Shown here piece after piece: positions 24,794 to 33,082 of a stretch of 64,000 nucleotides of DNA. Position numbers and translations under genes: made by a program. The stretch's first letter is position 1. Each line of letters opens with the position of its first letter. Source of the stretch: Streptomyces roseolus (GTDB lineage: Bacteria > Actinomycetota > Actinomycetes > Streptomycetales > Streptomycetaceae). The stretch covers positions 62,001 through 126,000 of the forward strand of contig NZ_BMTV01000002.1 of the NCBI RefSeq assembly GCF_014649855.1, written 5' to 3'. Below the pieces are notes generated by a model. The model did not search any database. It was not told where the DNA came from and was given only the letters and a program-made list of their open reading frames with translations.

Positions 24794-26534
24794 TCGGCAG
24801 CCGCCGGTCCTTGCCGAAGCCCTTCGCCGAGATCTTGGTGCCCGGCGGGTACTGGCGCCGCTTGTACTCCGCCGCGTCCACCATCCGCAGCGTCCGCGCC
24901 ACCAGCTCCGCGTCGAAGCCGGCCGCCACGATCGCGTCCGTCCCCCGGTCCTGGTCCACGTACAGGGCGAGGATCCGGTCGAGCACCCCGTAGTCCGGCA
25001 GCGAGTCCGTGTCCACCTGGCCCGGGCGCAGCTCGGCGCTGGGCGGCTTCACGATCGAGTTCTCCGGGATCGGCGGGGTCTGGCCCCGCTCCTCGGCCGC
25101 CCGGTTGCGCCAGCGGGCCAGCCGGAAGACGTCCGACTTGTAGACGTCCTTGATGGGCCCGTAGGCGCCGACGGAGTCGCCGTAGAGGGTCGAGTAGCCC
25201 ACCGCCAGCTCGGACTTGTTGCCGGGCGCGAGGACGAGGTGGCCCTCCTGGTTGGAGATCGCCATCAGGGTGGTGCCGCGCAGCCGGGACTGGAGGTTCT
25301 CCTCCGCGAGCCCGGTGAGCTCCAGCGAGGCCGTGTACGCGTCGAACATCGGCCCGATCGGGACCGTGCGGAAGTGCAGCCCCGTCCGGCGGGCCAGTTC
25401 GGCCGCGTCGTCCCGGGAGTGCTCGGAGGAGTACTTCGAGGGCATCGACACCCCGTGCACCCGGTCCGCGCCCAGCGCGTCGCAGGCGATCGCGGCGACC
25501 AGCGCCGAGTCGATGCCGCCGGAGAGGCCGATCACCACCGAGCTGAAACCGTTCTTCGCGACGTACGCGCGCAGTCCGATGACGAGCGCCGAGTAGACCT
25601 CCTCGTCGTCGTCGAGCCGCTGCGCGTAACCGCCCGTCAGCTCCGCCTCGGTCAGCGGGAGCGGCTCCCCGGCCGGCCCCTCCAGGACCGCCCGGTCGAT
25701 CCGCAGCCCGTCGTCCACGACCGTGCCCGGCGCCGGGGCGTCCGGGTCGGCGGCCGGCAGGTCCAGGTCGAGGATCACGCTGCCCTCGGTGAACTGCGGG
25801 GCCCGCGCGACGACCTCGCCCGCCGCGTCCACCACGATCGAGTCGCCGTCGAAGACCAGCTCGTCCTGCCCGCCGGTCGAGGCCAGGTAGGCGGTGGTGC
25901 AGCCGGCCTCCTGGGCCCGCTTGCGGACCAGTTCGAGCCGCGTGTCGTCCTTGTCCCGCTCGTACGGCGAGGCGTTCACCGACAGCAGCAGCCCGGCGCG
26001 GGCGCTGCGCGCCGCCGGCACCCGGCCGCCCTCCTGCCACAGGTCCTCGCAGATCGCGAGGGCCACGTCGACCCCGCGGACCCGCAGCACCGGCAGGGTG
26101 TCGCCCTGCACGAAGTAGCGGAACTCGTCGAAGACGCCGTAGTTGGGCAGGTGGTGCTTGGCGAAGCGGAGCGCGGCCCGGCCGCGGTGCAGCACCGCCG
26201 CCGCGTTCTCCGGCGAGCCGGCCGGGCGGCCGAGCCGGGGCACCGCCCGCTCGGTGCGGTCCAGGTAGCCGACGACCACCGGCACCTCGCCGAAGCCCTC
26301 GTCGGCGAGCCGCTCCGCGAGCGCGAGCAGCGCCGCGCGGGAGGCCTCGACGAAGGACGGCCGCAGGGCCAGGTCCTCGACGGGATAGCCGGTCAGCGCC
26401 ATCTCGGGGAAGGCCACGAGATGCGCGCCCTGCCCGACGGCGTGCCGCGTCCAGTGGACGATCGCCTCGGAGTTCCCGGCGATGTCCCCGACGGTGGAGT
26501 CGATCTGATTCAGCGCGAGGCGTAGTCGATGCAC
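24759..26534 (-). CDS. nadE: Glutamine-dependent NAD+ synthetase
   Basis: 591 residues. Converts nicotinic acid adenine dinucleotide to NAD+ with ATP and ammonia, the ammonia coming from an N-terminal glutaminase. The nitrilase-type glutaminase (1-270) has its triad in FPEMALTGYP (Glu), FAKHHLPNYG (Lys) and LAICEDLW (Cys). The synthetase domain (310-591) has the PP-loop GLSGGIDSALVAAI, then GNKSELAVGYSTLYGD. The start is set at GTG 26534, which gives VHRLRLALNQID and lies 7 bases after TACACT. The 3' end overlaps the MFS gene tail-to-tail. Confidence 0.95.
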   Translation of the reverse strand: MHRLRLALNQIDSTVGDIAGNSEAIVHWTRHAVGQGAHLVAFPEMALTGYPVEDLALRPSFVEASRAALLALAERLADEGFGEVPVVVGYLDRTERAVPRLGRPAGSPENAAAVLHRGRAALRFAKHHLPNYGVFDEFRYFVQGDTLPVLRVRGVDVALAICEDLWQEGGRVPAARSARAGLLLSVNASPYERDKDDTRLELVRKRAQEAGCTTAYLASTGGQDELVFDGDSIVVDAAGEVVARAPQFTEGSVILDLDLPAADPDAPAPGTVVDDGLRIDRAVLEGPAGEPLPLTEAELTGGYAQRLDDDEEVYSALVIGLRAYVAKNGFSSVVIGLSGGIDSALVAAIACDALGADRVHGVSMPSKYSSEHSRDDAAELARRTGLHFRTVPIGPMFDAYTASLELTGLAEENLQSRLRGTTLMAISNQEGHLVLAPGNKSELAVGYSTLYGDSVGAYGPIKDVYKSDVFRLARWRNRAAEERGQTPPIPENSIVKPPSAELRPGQVDTDSLPDYGVLDRILALYVDQDRGTDAIVAAGFDAELVARTLRMVDAAEYKRRQYPPGTKISAKGFGKDRRLPITNRWRETPAS

Positions 26535-26541
26535 GCCCCCC

Positions 26542-26547
26542 AGTGTA
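26542..26547 (-). promoter_or_regulatory. -10 box, leaderless start of nadE
   Basis: TACACT on the minus strand, 7 bases before GTG at 26534. Confidence 0.5.
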
Positions 26548-26651
26548 ATCGTCAAACCGACGCTATGTCCTGGGAACCGCGCCCGCCGCTGCCCGGAGGA
26601 ACCGTTTCACCCCGACATGCGAAGAAGACCCGCCCCGTTGGTCATGGGCCC

Positions 26652-26950
26652 ATGACGACCACTGGCGATCCGGCGGAGCCGGCCCGACCCCCCCCGCGAC
26701 CGAGGGCCCGGCGGTCCTCCAGGGCGACGGCACCAGGCGCCGGTTCATCTCCTGGCTGACGCTCGCCTTCATGACCACGGCGTCCGTCGCCTCCCTCCGG
26801 CCCGCGCCCACCATGGCCCTCTACGGCCTGGCCGCGATCTTCCTCTGCCTCCTCGTCGTCGCCGGCCTCCTCGTCCCCGCCGCCCTCCTCGGGTTCCGCA
26901 AGCCCGCACGGGTCCGCCCCGGCCACCGGGAACCTTCCGGCACTCCCTGA
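26652..26950 (+). pseudogene. Remnant of an APC amino-acid permease (internal deletion plus frameshift)
   Basis: From ATG 26652 the frame reads MTTTGDPAEPARPP and then shifts at a run of eight C (26688-26695). One more C would join it to the frame that reads QGDGTRRRFISWLTLAF, then MTTASVASLRPAPTMALYGL, and stops at 26950. The latter matches, from memory, the N-terminus of glutamate/GABA-antiporter-type permeases of about 480 residues. It then jumps directly to a segment resembling that family's last helix and tail (LLVVAGLLVPAALLGFRKPA). So roughly 400 residues are missing whether or not the homopolymer is a sequencing error. Alternatively it is a genuine two-helix mini-protein starting at ATG 26771. 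Confidence 0.55.
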
Positions 26951-26963
26951 CGTCTGACCCCGT

Positions 26964-27788
26964 ATGCCCGGAAAGGTCACGCGCGCGTCCGCCGTCCTGC
27001 TGCTCCTGGGGGCGCTCGCGTACACCGCCTGGGTCCTCGAAGCCGTCGTGCGGACCGGTCTCGACCCGGTCCGCACGTACGTCTCCGAGCTCGCCGCCGC
27101 CGACCAGCCGCTCGGCGGCCTCTTCCGCGCCACCGACCTCGCCGCCGGCCTCCTCGTCCTCGCCGGCGCCCTCCTCGCCCTCCGCGCCGCCCGCGCCCCC
27201 GAAGGCCCCGCCCCCGGCGTCCCCGGCTGGGCCCGCACCGACCCCGGACCCACCGCCCGCCGGCCCTGGCTCCGCGCCGGCTGGGCCGCCCTCGCCCTCT
27301 TCGGCGCCGCCACCGCCGTCGACTCCCGCCTCCCCCTGAGCTGCGCCGCCACCGCCGACCCCGCGTGCGCCGCCCACGAGACCGCCGGACTCGTCCCCGC
27401 CACCCACACGGCCCACGCCGTCAGCTCCGGACTCGCCATGACCGGCGCCCTCCTCGCCATGGCCGCCCTCACCCTCGCCGCCCGCAGGTACGGCCTCTGG
27501 CCGCTCCTGGCCCGCACCGGCCCGGCCCTCCTCGGCCTCACCCTCGCCGCCACCGCCTGGACCCTCGCCGCCGTCGCCTCCTTCGAGTCCGGCGGGGGCC
27601 ACGGCGCCCTCGGCGCCGCCCAGCGCCTCCAGGTCCTCCTCGTCGCCGGGTGGATCGCGGTCCTCGCCGTCTCGACGGCACGCGAGGCCGGGCGAGCGGC
27701 CCGCACCGGAACCGGGGGAGGCGCCCGGACCGGAGAAGGCGCCCGGACCGGGGGAGGCGCCCGGTCCGGGGAGGGCACCCGCCCATGA
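26964..27788 (+). CDS. DUF998-family membrane protein
   Basis: 274 residues with six or so membrane segments. The order TYVSELAAADQPLGGLFRATDLAAG after helix 1, the VDSRLPLSC loop, and a C-terminal helix pair match DUF998 proteins, whose function is unknown. The cytoplasmic tail ends in three copies of a GAR(T/S)G(E/G) hexapeptide encoded by an 18-bp tandem repeat (27720-27773). The stop overlaps the start of the next gene in ATGA, so the pair is an operon. Confidence 0.82.
   Translation: MPGKVTRASAVLLLLGALAYTAWVLEAVVRTGLDPVRTYVSELAAADQPLGGLFRATDLAAGLLVLAGALLALRAARAPEGPAPGVPGWARTDPGPTARRPWLRAGWAALALFGAATAVDSRLPLSCAATADPACAAHETAGLVPATHTAHAVSSGLAMTGALLAMAALTLAARRYGLWPLLARTGPALLGLTLAATAWTLAAVASFESGGGHGALGAAQRLQVLLVAGWIAVLAVSTAREAGRAARTGTGGGARTGEGARTGGGARSGEGTRP
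27720..27773 (+). repeat. 18-bp tandem repeat, three units, coding
   Basis: GGCGCCCGG(A/T)CCGG recurs at 27720, 27738 and 27756. In frame it encodes a Gly/Arg-rich hexapeptide at the end of the DUF998 protein; copy number probably varies between strains. Confidence 0.8.
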
Positions 27789-28597
27789 CCTTCGTCCGCC
27801 TCGGGGGCCTCGCCCACCACGTCGCCGTCGACGGCGACGGACCCGTCTGCGTGCTCTCCGCCGGCCTCGGCCTCGGCTGGTTCGACTGGGACCCGGTCGT
27901 CCCGCTGCTCGCCCCGCACCGCACCGTCGTCCGCTTCGACCGCCCCGGCCACGGCCTCACCCAGGAGGGCACCGCGCCCCCCACCCTCGCCGGCGAGGCC
28001 GACCGGATCGCCGCCCTCCTCGACGCCCTCGCCCCGCCCGGCCCCGTCACCGTCGTCGGCCACTCGATCGCCGGCCTCCACGCCGAGGGCTTCGCCCGCC
28101 TCCACCCGGAGCGCACCGCCGCCCTCGTCCTCGTCGACTCCTCCGTCGAGGACCGTCCCCGCCCGGGCGGCCCGGCCCTCGCCGCCGCCGCGGCGGCCGC
28201 CGGGACCGCACTCACCGCCCTCGGTCTGCCCGCCGCCGTCGGCCCCGCGCTGCGCCGCCTCGCCGTCCGCCCCGACCCCGCACCGCCCGCCGACGTCCGC
28301 CGCGTCTACCGCGCCTCACGCGTCTGGCGCGGCGCCCTCCGCGAGAACGCCTCCTACGGTTCCGTCGCCGCCGAACTCCTCGCCCTGCGCCGCGCCCGCC
28401 CGCTGCCGCCCGGCGCCCCCGTCACCGTCCTCGCCGCCCCCGACGGCTCCGCCCGCTGGGAACACCGCCAGCGCACGCTGGCCCGAGTGCTCGGCGCCCG
28501 CTACGAGGCGGCCGAACCCTCGGGCCATCTGGTCATGCGGGACGCCCCGGACACGGTGGCCCGGGTCGTCCTGGAGGCGGGTCAGGAAGGCGCGTAG
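27785..28597 (+). CDS. Alpha/beta-hydrolase
   Basis: 270 residues. The nucleophile elbow is GHSIAG near residue 97, preceded by the oxyanion region SAGLGLGWFDWDP and RFDRPGHG. The late histidine is in EPSGHLVMRDAP near residue 245. This is a complete catalytic set for an esterase-, lipase- or haloperoxidase-like enzyme. The ATGA overlap with the DUF998 gene shows coupled translation. The 3' end overlaps the CBS gene by 16 bases on the opposite strand. Substrate unknown. Confidence 0.9.
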   Translation: MTFVRLGGLAHHVAVDGDGPVCVLSAGLGLGWFDWDPVVPLLAPHRTVVRFDRPGHGLTQEGTAPPTLAGEADRIAALLDALAPPGPVTVVGHSIAGLHAEGFARLHPERTAALVLVDSSVEDRPRPGGPALAAAAAAAGTALTALGLPAAVGPALRRLAVRPDPAPPADVRRVYRASRVWRGALRENASYGSVAAELLALRRARPLPPGAPVTVLAAPDGSARWEHRQRTLARVLGARYEAAEPSGHLVMRDAPDTVARVVLEAGQEGA

Positions 28598-29001
28598 ACG
28601 CTCTCGCAGAACGCCTTCAGCTGGTCGTCCGAGAGCTGCCGGGCCAGGTCGGCCTCGCTGATCATGCCGACCAGCCGCTTGTTCTCGATCACCGGCAGGC
28701 GCCGGATCTGGTGGCTCTGCATCTCCTCCAGCACCGCGCCGACGTCGGCACCCGCGTCGATCCAGCGCGGCGTGCCCTGGACGATCGCGCCGCAGGTCAC
28801 CTTCGCCGGGTCGTGGCCCATCGCCACACAGCGGACCACGATGTCGCGGTCGGTCACGATGCCGCAGAGCCGTTCGTTCTCGTCGGCGACGGGAAGCGCC
28901 CCCACGTTCAGATCGCGCATGCGCTGCGCCGCGCGGTCGAGCGTCTCGTGTTCCGGGATCCACTCGGCTCCCGGGTGCATGATGTCCTTCGCCGTGGTCA
29001 T
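28582..29001 (-). CDS. Tandem CBS-domain protein
   Basis: 139 residues made of two CBS modules (about 1-60 and 72-132). Each has the pattern ending in a D-R-D or E-A-D turn: LCGIVTDRDIVVRC and LVGMISEADLAR. Free-standing CBS pairs bind adenine nucleotides and modulate partner proteins; many in Streptomyces are stress-induced. AAAGG lies 9-10 bases upstream of ATG. No BON or nucleotidyltransferase domain is fused. Confidence 0.92.
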   Translation of the reverse strand: MTTAKDIMHPGAEWIPEHETLDRAAQRMRDLNVGALPVADENERLCGIVTDRDIVVRCVAMGHDPAKVTCGAIVQGTPRWIDAGADVGAVLEEMQSHQIRRLPVIENKRLVGMISEADLARQLSDDQLKAFCESVYAPS

Positions 29002-29121
29002 GGGGTGCGTACCTTTCGTCGGACGTCGTCGTACGGTCCCCGAGCGCCTCTCATTCTCGTGGCACGCCCCGGCCCCCGCGACCGCAGCGGGTCACGGGGG
29101 CCGGGGCCCTGCCGGTCCGGG

Positions 29122-29757
29122 TCAGGCGGTGGCGCCGCGCTCGCGGAGCATGTCCGCCATCAGCGCGATCTCCGACTCCTGGGCGTCGACCATGCCCTGG
29201 GCGAGGTCCCGCTGGACGTCCACCGAGCACTTCTGCACACAGCCCTGGGCCATGTGCACCCCGCCCTTGTGGTGGGCGGTCATCAGCCGCAGGTACAGGA
29301 CCTCGGCGTCCTTGCCGGACGCCTTCCGCAGCGCGTCGAGCTGCGTGTCCGTCGCCATGCCGGGCATCAGCGCGCCATCCTTCGAGGCCGCGTCGCCGGT
29401 GACGGGCATGCCCATCCAGCTCATCGGCGCGGTGCCCGACTCGACCTTCGGCAGACCCCACACGTCGAGCCAGCCCAGCATCATGCCGCGCTGGTTGGCC
29501 TGGGTGTTGGCGATGTCGTACGCGAGCCGGCGCACCGACTCGTCGGTCGTCCGGTCCCGGACGACGAAGGACATCTCGACGGCCTGCTGGTGATGGACCG
29601 ACATGTCCCGGGCGAAACCGGCGTCCGCCGAGGCGGTGTCCGGCGTACGGGGCGCCTCCTCGCGCTCGGCCGAGGCGACCGTGACGGCGCCCGCGGCGAA
29701 CAGCACCGACAGGGCGACCGCGGTGATCGCCGCGTACCGGGTGCGACGGGGGGTCAC
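29122..29757 (-). CDS. DUF305-family secreted protein
   Basis: 211 residues. An N-terminal signal/anchor helix (YAAITAVALSVLFAAGAV) leads to a ferritin-like four-helix DUF305 domain. The signatures are MSVHHQQAVEMS and MTAHHKGGVHMAQ, with clustered His and Met residues that suggest copper or other metal binding. Two cysteines (CVQKC) are unusual. GTG at 29757 overlaps the TGA of the upstream DUF3105 gene (GTGA). The pair acts at the cell surface; a role in metal homeostasis is inference. Confidence 0.88.
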   Translation of the reverse strand: MTPRRTRYAAITAVALSVLFAAGAVTVASAEREEAPRTPDTASADAGFARDMSVHHQQAVEMSFVVRDRTTDESVRRLAYDIANTQANQRGMMLGWLDVWGLPKVESGTAPMSWMGMPVTGDAASKDGALMPGMATDTQLDALRKASGKDAEVLYLRLMTAHHKGGVHMAQGCVQKCSVDVQRDLAQGMVDAQESEIALMADMLRERGATA

Positions 29758-30431
29758 TGGCCCATCCCGGCGCCGCCCAGGCCGTCGGCGCCGACGCCGC
29801 CGGTGCAGGCCGCGCCCGGCTCCGGCGTCTGCTTGCCCTGCACGTACTTGGTGAAGAAGGCGTCGATCCGCGGGTCGTTCGCGCTGTCCACGGTGACCTG
29901 CTTGCCCCAGGCGGAGAGCATGATCGCGCCGGTCTGGTCGTCGACCGGGCTCATCAGCGTGTACGGGGTGTCCGAGACCTTGTCCTTCAGCTTCTTCACG
30001 TCGGCCTCGGCGGCCTTCTTGTTGTACGTCACCCACACGGCGCCGTGCTCCAGGGAGTGCACGGCGTGCACCTCGGGGACGGCCTTGTCGTAGACGTCGC
30101 CGTCGCAGTTCAGCCACGCCGGGTGGTGGTCGCCGCCGACCGGCGGCTTGGTGTCGTACGTGACGGCGGTCTCGACGTGGTTGCGGCCCAGCTTCGCCGC
30201 GTCCCAGGACTTCTCGCCGGCGATGGGGGCCTTGGCGGCGGCCTCCTTGGCCTCCTCCTCGTCGGCCTTCTTCATCAGCACGAAGGTGCCGAAGCCGACG
30301 AGGCTCAGCACGACGACGGCGGAGATGCCGAGGGTGAGGAAGCGGTTGCGGCGCTCCCGGGCCTGCTCGGCGCGGCGCATCTCCTCTATTCGGGCGCGGC
30401 GGTCGGCGGTGGTGGAGCGGTTGGCGGCCAT
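29754..30431 (-). CDS. DUF3105-family membrane-anchored protein
   Basis: 225 residues: a charged N-terminus with a helix of RRARIEEMRRAEQARERRN type, one membrane anchor (FLTLGISAVVVLSLVGFGTFV), then an extracytoplasmic domain. The DUF3105 core has NHVETAVTYDTKPPVGGDHH, then LNCDGDVYD, and HSLEHGAVWVTYN with several conserved histidines. The C-terminus is a Gly-rich tail. AAGGAC precedes the start and TATCTT upstream is a plausible -10 box. It is coupled to the DUF305 gene, a pairing I have seen in other Streptomyces. Confidence 0.88.
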   Translation of the reverse strand: MAANRSTTADRRARIEEMRRAEQARERRNRFLTLGISAVVVLSLVGFGTFVLMKKADEEEAKEAAAKAPIAGEKSWDAAKLGRNHVETAVTYDTKPPVGGDHHPAWLNCDGDVYDKAVPEVHAVHSLEHGAVWVTYNKKAAEADVKKLKDKVSDTPYTLMSPVDDQTGAIMLSAWGKQVTVDSANDPRIDAFFTKYVQGKQTPEPGAACTGGVGADGLGGAGMGQ

Positions 30432-30485
30432 GGTGATGTCGTCCTTCTGGGAAAGATAAAAAGGGGGAAGTCGTCGTTCGTGGGG

Positions 30486-30500
30486 AGGGCGGGGCCGCCC
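30486..30500 (-). terminator. Hairpin after the hypothetical gene at 30500-30940
   Basis: GGGCGG and CCGCCC (30487-30500) form a 6-bp stem with a 2-base loop directly at the stop codon. Weak, but well placed between two tandem genes. Confidence 0.35.
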
Positions 30501-30940
30501 TAGGTCCGGAGAACTTGAAGGACGTGCAGGTCCGGGGCGCGCGGCCGCACCCCGGGATCCCGCCCCGCGCCCTCGCCGGCGAGCGCGTCGACGCGCGGCA
30601 GCCGGTCCTCGGTGTGCAGCGGCGGATCGAGGGGCGGGGCGCTCAGCACCGCGGGGGAGAGGGCCGGGAAGAGGGAGCAGTCGCCCCGGTCGTACGGGCA
30701 GACGTACGCGGCCCGGCCGGTGCCGGGGACGGCGGTGGCGGCGGGCCCGGAGGACACCCCCGGGGCGGCGGGTCCGACGGTCGTCGCGGCCGCGGCCCGC
30801 TCGTGCCCCGGATGGCCGCCCGGCCCCGGCGGGCCGCTCCCCAGACAGACGAAGAGCGCGGCGAGGAGCGTCGCCACGGCACTCACCAGTGCCATGGGAC
30901 GCGCGTGCCGGTACGGGCGTTCGAGCCGTAGGGCCCCCAT
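30500..30940 (-). CDS. Hypothetical secreted or membrane-anchored protein
   Basis: 146 residues. A short basic N-terminus (LERPYRHARP) and one hydrophobic helix (MALVSAVATLLAALFVCLG) are followed by a Pro/Gly/Ala-rich extracytoplasmic region. That region contains YVCPYDRGDCSLF, whose two cysteines could form a disulfide. No family recognised. The start at 30940 has TACGAT 8 bases upstream and no ribosome site. It shares direction with the DUF3105/DUF305 genes but is separated from them by a hairpin. Confidence 0.65.
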   Translation of the reverse strand: MGALRLERPYRHARPMALVSAVATLLAALFVCLGSGPPGPGGHPGHERAAAATTVGPAAPGVSSGPAATAVPGTGRAAYVCPYDRGDCSLFPALSPAVLSAPPLDPPLHTEDRLPRVDALAGEGAGRDPGVRPRAPDLHVLQVLRT

Positions 30941-31143
30941 GGGCGCAGATCGTAGTGGGAGAGGGCGCTCCGTGGGCCGAACGGGGTAGGACTTCCCCGG
31001 GTCCTCGGTTACCTGTGTCACACCCGAACAGGCAGTATGGGTGTGCAACGTGCGCGAAACCATGTGGTGGGATGCTCAGGTGCCCCCCGATGTGCCCGAG
31101 GCGGTGGGAGCAGGCGGCCTGACCAGCGAGGATGGGTGTGGAA

Positions 31144-32505
31144 ATGGACAAGCAGCAGGAATTTGTGCTCCGTACGCTCGAAGAGCGCGACATCCGCTTC
31201 GTGCGCCTGTGGTTCACCGACGTGCTCGGCTTCCTCAAGTCGGTCGCCGTCGCCCCCGCCGAGCTGGAACAGGCCTTCGACGAGGGCATCGGCTTCGACG
31301 GCTCCGCGATCGAGGGCTTCGCCCGCGTCTACGAGTCCGACATGATCGCCAAGCCGGACCCGGGCACCTTCCAGATCCTGCCCTGGCGGGCCGAGGCCCC
31401 CGGCACCGCCCGGATGTTCTGCGACATCCTCATGCCGGACGGCTCGCCGTCCTTCGCGGACCCGCGCTTCGTCCTCAAGCGGGCCCTCGCCAAGGCGTCC
31501 GACCTCGGCTTCACCTTCTACACCCATCCCGAGATCGAGTTCTTCCTGCTGAAGGACAAGCCGCTCGACGGCTCGCGCCCCACCCCGGCCGACAACTCCG
31601 GCTACTTCGACCACACCCCGCAGAACGTCGGCATGGACTTCCGCCGCCAGGCCATCACCATGCTGGAGTCGATGGGCATCTCGGTCGAGTTCTCCCACCA
31701 CGAGGGAGCCCCGGGCCAGCAGGAGATCGACCTCCGCTACGCCGACGCGCTCTCCACCGCCGACAACATCATGACCTTCCGCCTGGTCATGAAGCAGGTG
31801 GCGCTGGAGCAGGGCGTGCAGGCGACCTTCATGCCGAAGCCGTTCTCGGACTACCCCGGCTCGGGCATGCACACCCACCTCTCCCTCTTCGAGGGCGACC
31901 GGAACGCCTTCTACGAGTCGGGCGCCGAGTACCAGCTCTCCAAGGTGGGCCGCTCCTTCATCGCGGGCCTCCTCAAGCACGCGGGCGAGATCTCCGCCGT
32001 CACCAACCAGTGGGTCAACTCGTACAAGCGCATCTGGGGCGGCTCCTCCCGCACCGCCGGCTCGGGCGGCGAAGCCCCCTCGTACATCTGCTGGGGCCAC
32101 AACAACCGCTCCGCCCTCATCCGCGTCCCCATGTACAAGCCCGGCAAGACCGGCTCCTCCCGCGTCGAGGTCCGCTCCATCGACTCCGGCGCCAACCCGT
32201 ACCTGACGTACGCGGTCCTCCTCGCCGCCGGCCTCAAGGGCATCGAGGAGGGCTACGAACTCCCCGCCGGCGCCGACGACGACGTCTGGGCCCTCTCCGA
32301 CTCCGAGCGCCGCGCCATGGGCATCGAGCCCCTCCCGCAGAACCTCGGCGAGGCCATCGCCCTCATGGAGAAGTCCGAACTGGTCGCCGAGACCCTCGGC
32401 GAGCACGTCTTCGACTTCTTCCTGCGCAACAAGAAGCAGGAGTGGGAGGAGTACCGCTCCGAGGTCACCGCCTTCGAGCTGCGCAAGAACCTGCCGGTGC
32501 TGTAG
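31144..32505 (+). CDS. glnA2: Glutamine synthetase-like gamma-glutamylpolyamine synthetase GlnA2
   Basis: 453 residues with the glutamine synthetase fold: FDGSAIEGF, HPEIEFFLL, MPKPFSDYPGSGMHTHLSLF and YKPGKTGSSRVEVRS. In Streptomyces the closest form, GlnA2, glutamylates polyamines rather than ammonia. It differs from true GSI at two places: TNQWVNSYKRIW replaces TNPTVNSYKRL, and the adenylylation region reads DDDVWALS (Trp-382) instead of having tyrosine. GlnE therefore should not modify it. ATG at 31144 is chosen over 31132 because GAGG is too close to the earlier codon. A candidate promoter pair (TTACCT/CAGTAT) lies about 100 bases upstream. Confidence 0.9.
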   Translation: MDKQQEFVLRTLEERDIRFVRLWFTDVLGFLKSVAVAPAELEQAFDEGIGFDGSAIEGFARVYESDMIAKPDPGTFQILPWRAEAPGTARMFCDILMPDGSPSFADPRFVLKRALAKASDLGFTFYTHPEIEFFLLKDKPLDGSRPTPADNSGYFDHTPQNVGMDFRRQAITMLESMGISVEFSHHEGAPGQQEIDLRYADALSTADNIMTFRLVMKQVALEQGVQATFMPKPFSDYPGSGMHTHLSLFEGDRNAFYESGAEYQLSKVGRSFIAGLLKHAGEISAVTNQWVNSYKRIWGGSSRTAGSGGEAPSYICWGHNNRSALIRVPMYKPGKTGSSRVEVRSIDSGANPYLTYAVLLAAGLKGIEEGYELPAGADDDVWALSDSERRAMGIEPLPQNLGEAIALMEKSELVAETLGEHVFDFFLRNKKQEWEEYRSEVTAFELRKNLPVL

Positions 32506-32557
32506 CCCCTGGCGGGTGGGCGGCGGGAAAGGTGTTGCCGCGGGGGGCGGGGGTGTC

Positions 32558-32563
32558 CAGACT
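32558..32563 (+). promoter_or_regulatory. -10 box, leaderless start of GNAT gene
   Basis: CAGACT lies exactly 6 bases before GTG at 32570; no ribosome site. Confidence 0.45.
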
Positions 32564-32569
32564 GCCCGG

Positions 32570-33070
32570 GTGAAGATCGAATCCGTCGCCACCGCGCGGC
32601 TGCTCCTGCACCCCCTGACCGTCGCCGAGGGCGAGCGGGTCGTCGCGCGCGAGCCCCTGCCGGGGGAGCGGTGGGCGGAGGGGTATCCGGGAGCGGGGGA
32701 CCTCGCCTCGGTCGGCGCGTTCCTGCGGAGGTGCGCCGAGGAGGGGGATCCGGGGGCGTTCCGCACGTATCGGGTACGGGTCGCGGAGAGCGGGCTCGTC
32801 GTGGGCGGGATCGGGTTCCACGGGCCGCCCGGGCCGGACGGGGCCGTGACCGTGGGGTACGGGATCGTGCCGGGGGAGCGGGGGAAGGGGTACGCCTCCG
32901 AGGCGCTCGCCGCGGTGATCGGCATCGCCCGGTCGGCCGGGGCCGCGGTGCTGCGGGGCGACGCCGATCCCGCCAACGCCGCCTCCCACCGCGTCATGGA
33001 GCGGGCCGGGATGCGGCGCGTGGCGGAGGAGGGCGGGCTCGTGCGGTTCCTCGTGGAGCTGGAGCCGTAG
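32570..33070 (+). CDS. GNAT-family N-acetyltransferase
   Basis: 166 residues of the RimJ/RimL-like type that acetylates protein N-termini or small amines. VATARLLLHPL opens the fold; the acetyl-CoA pyrophosphate loop is in VPGERGKGYASEAL near residue 105; NAASHRVMERAGMRR near residue 145 is the typical C-terminal helix. GTG at 32570 is selected by the -10 box 6 bases upstream. It faces the VOC gene tail-to-tail with 12 bases between. Substrate unknown. Confidence 0.9.
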   Translation: MKIESVATARLLLHPLTVAEGERVVAREPLPGERWAEGYPGAGDLASVGAFLRRCAEEGDPGAFRTYRVRVAESGLVVGGIGFHGPPGPDGAVTVGYGIVPGERGKGYASEALAAVIGIARSAGAAVLRGDADPANAASHRVMERAGMRRVAEEGGLVRFLVELEP

Positions 33071-33082
33071 GAGCGCCGTCGT

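Noticed and set aside
31008..31080. GlnR-type box upstream of glnA2
   Set aside because: GTTAC is present but the second half-site does not match the GlnR pattern.
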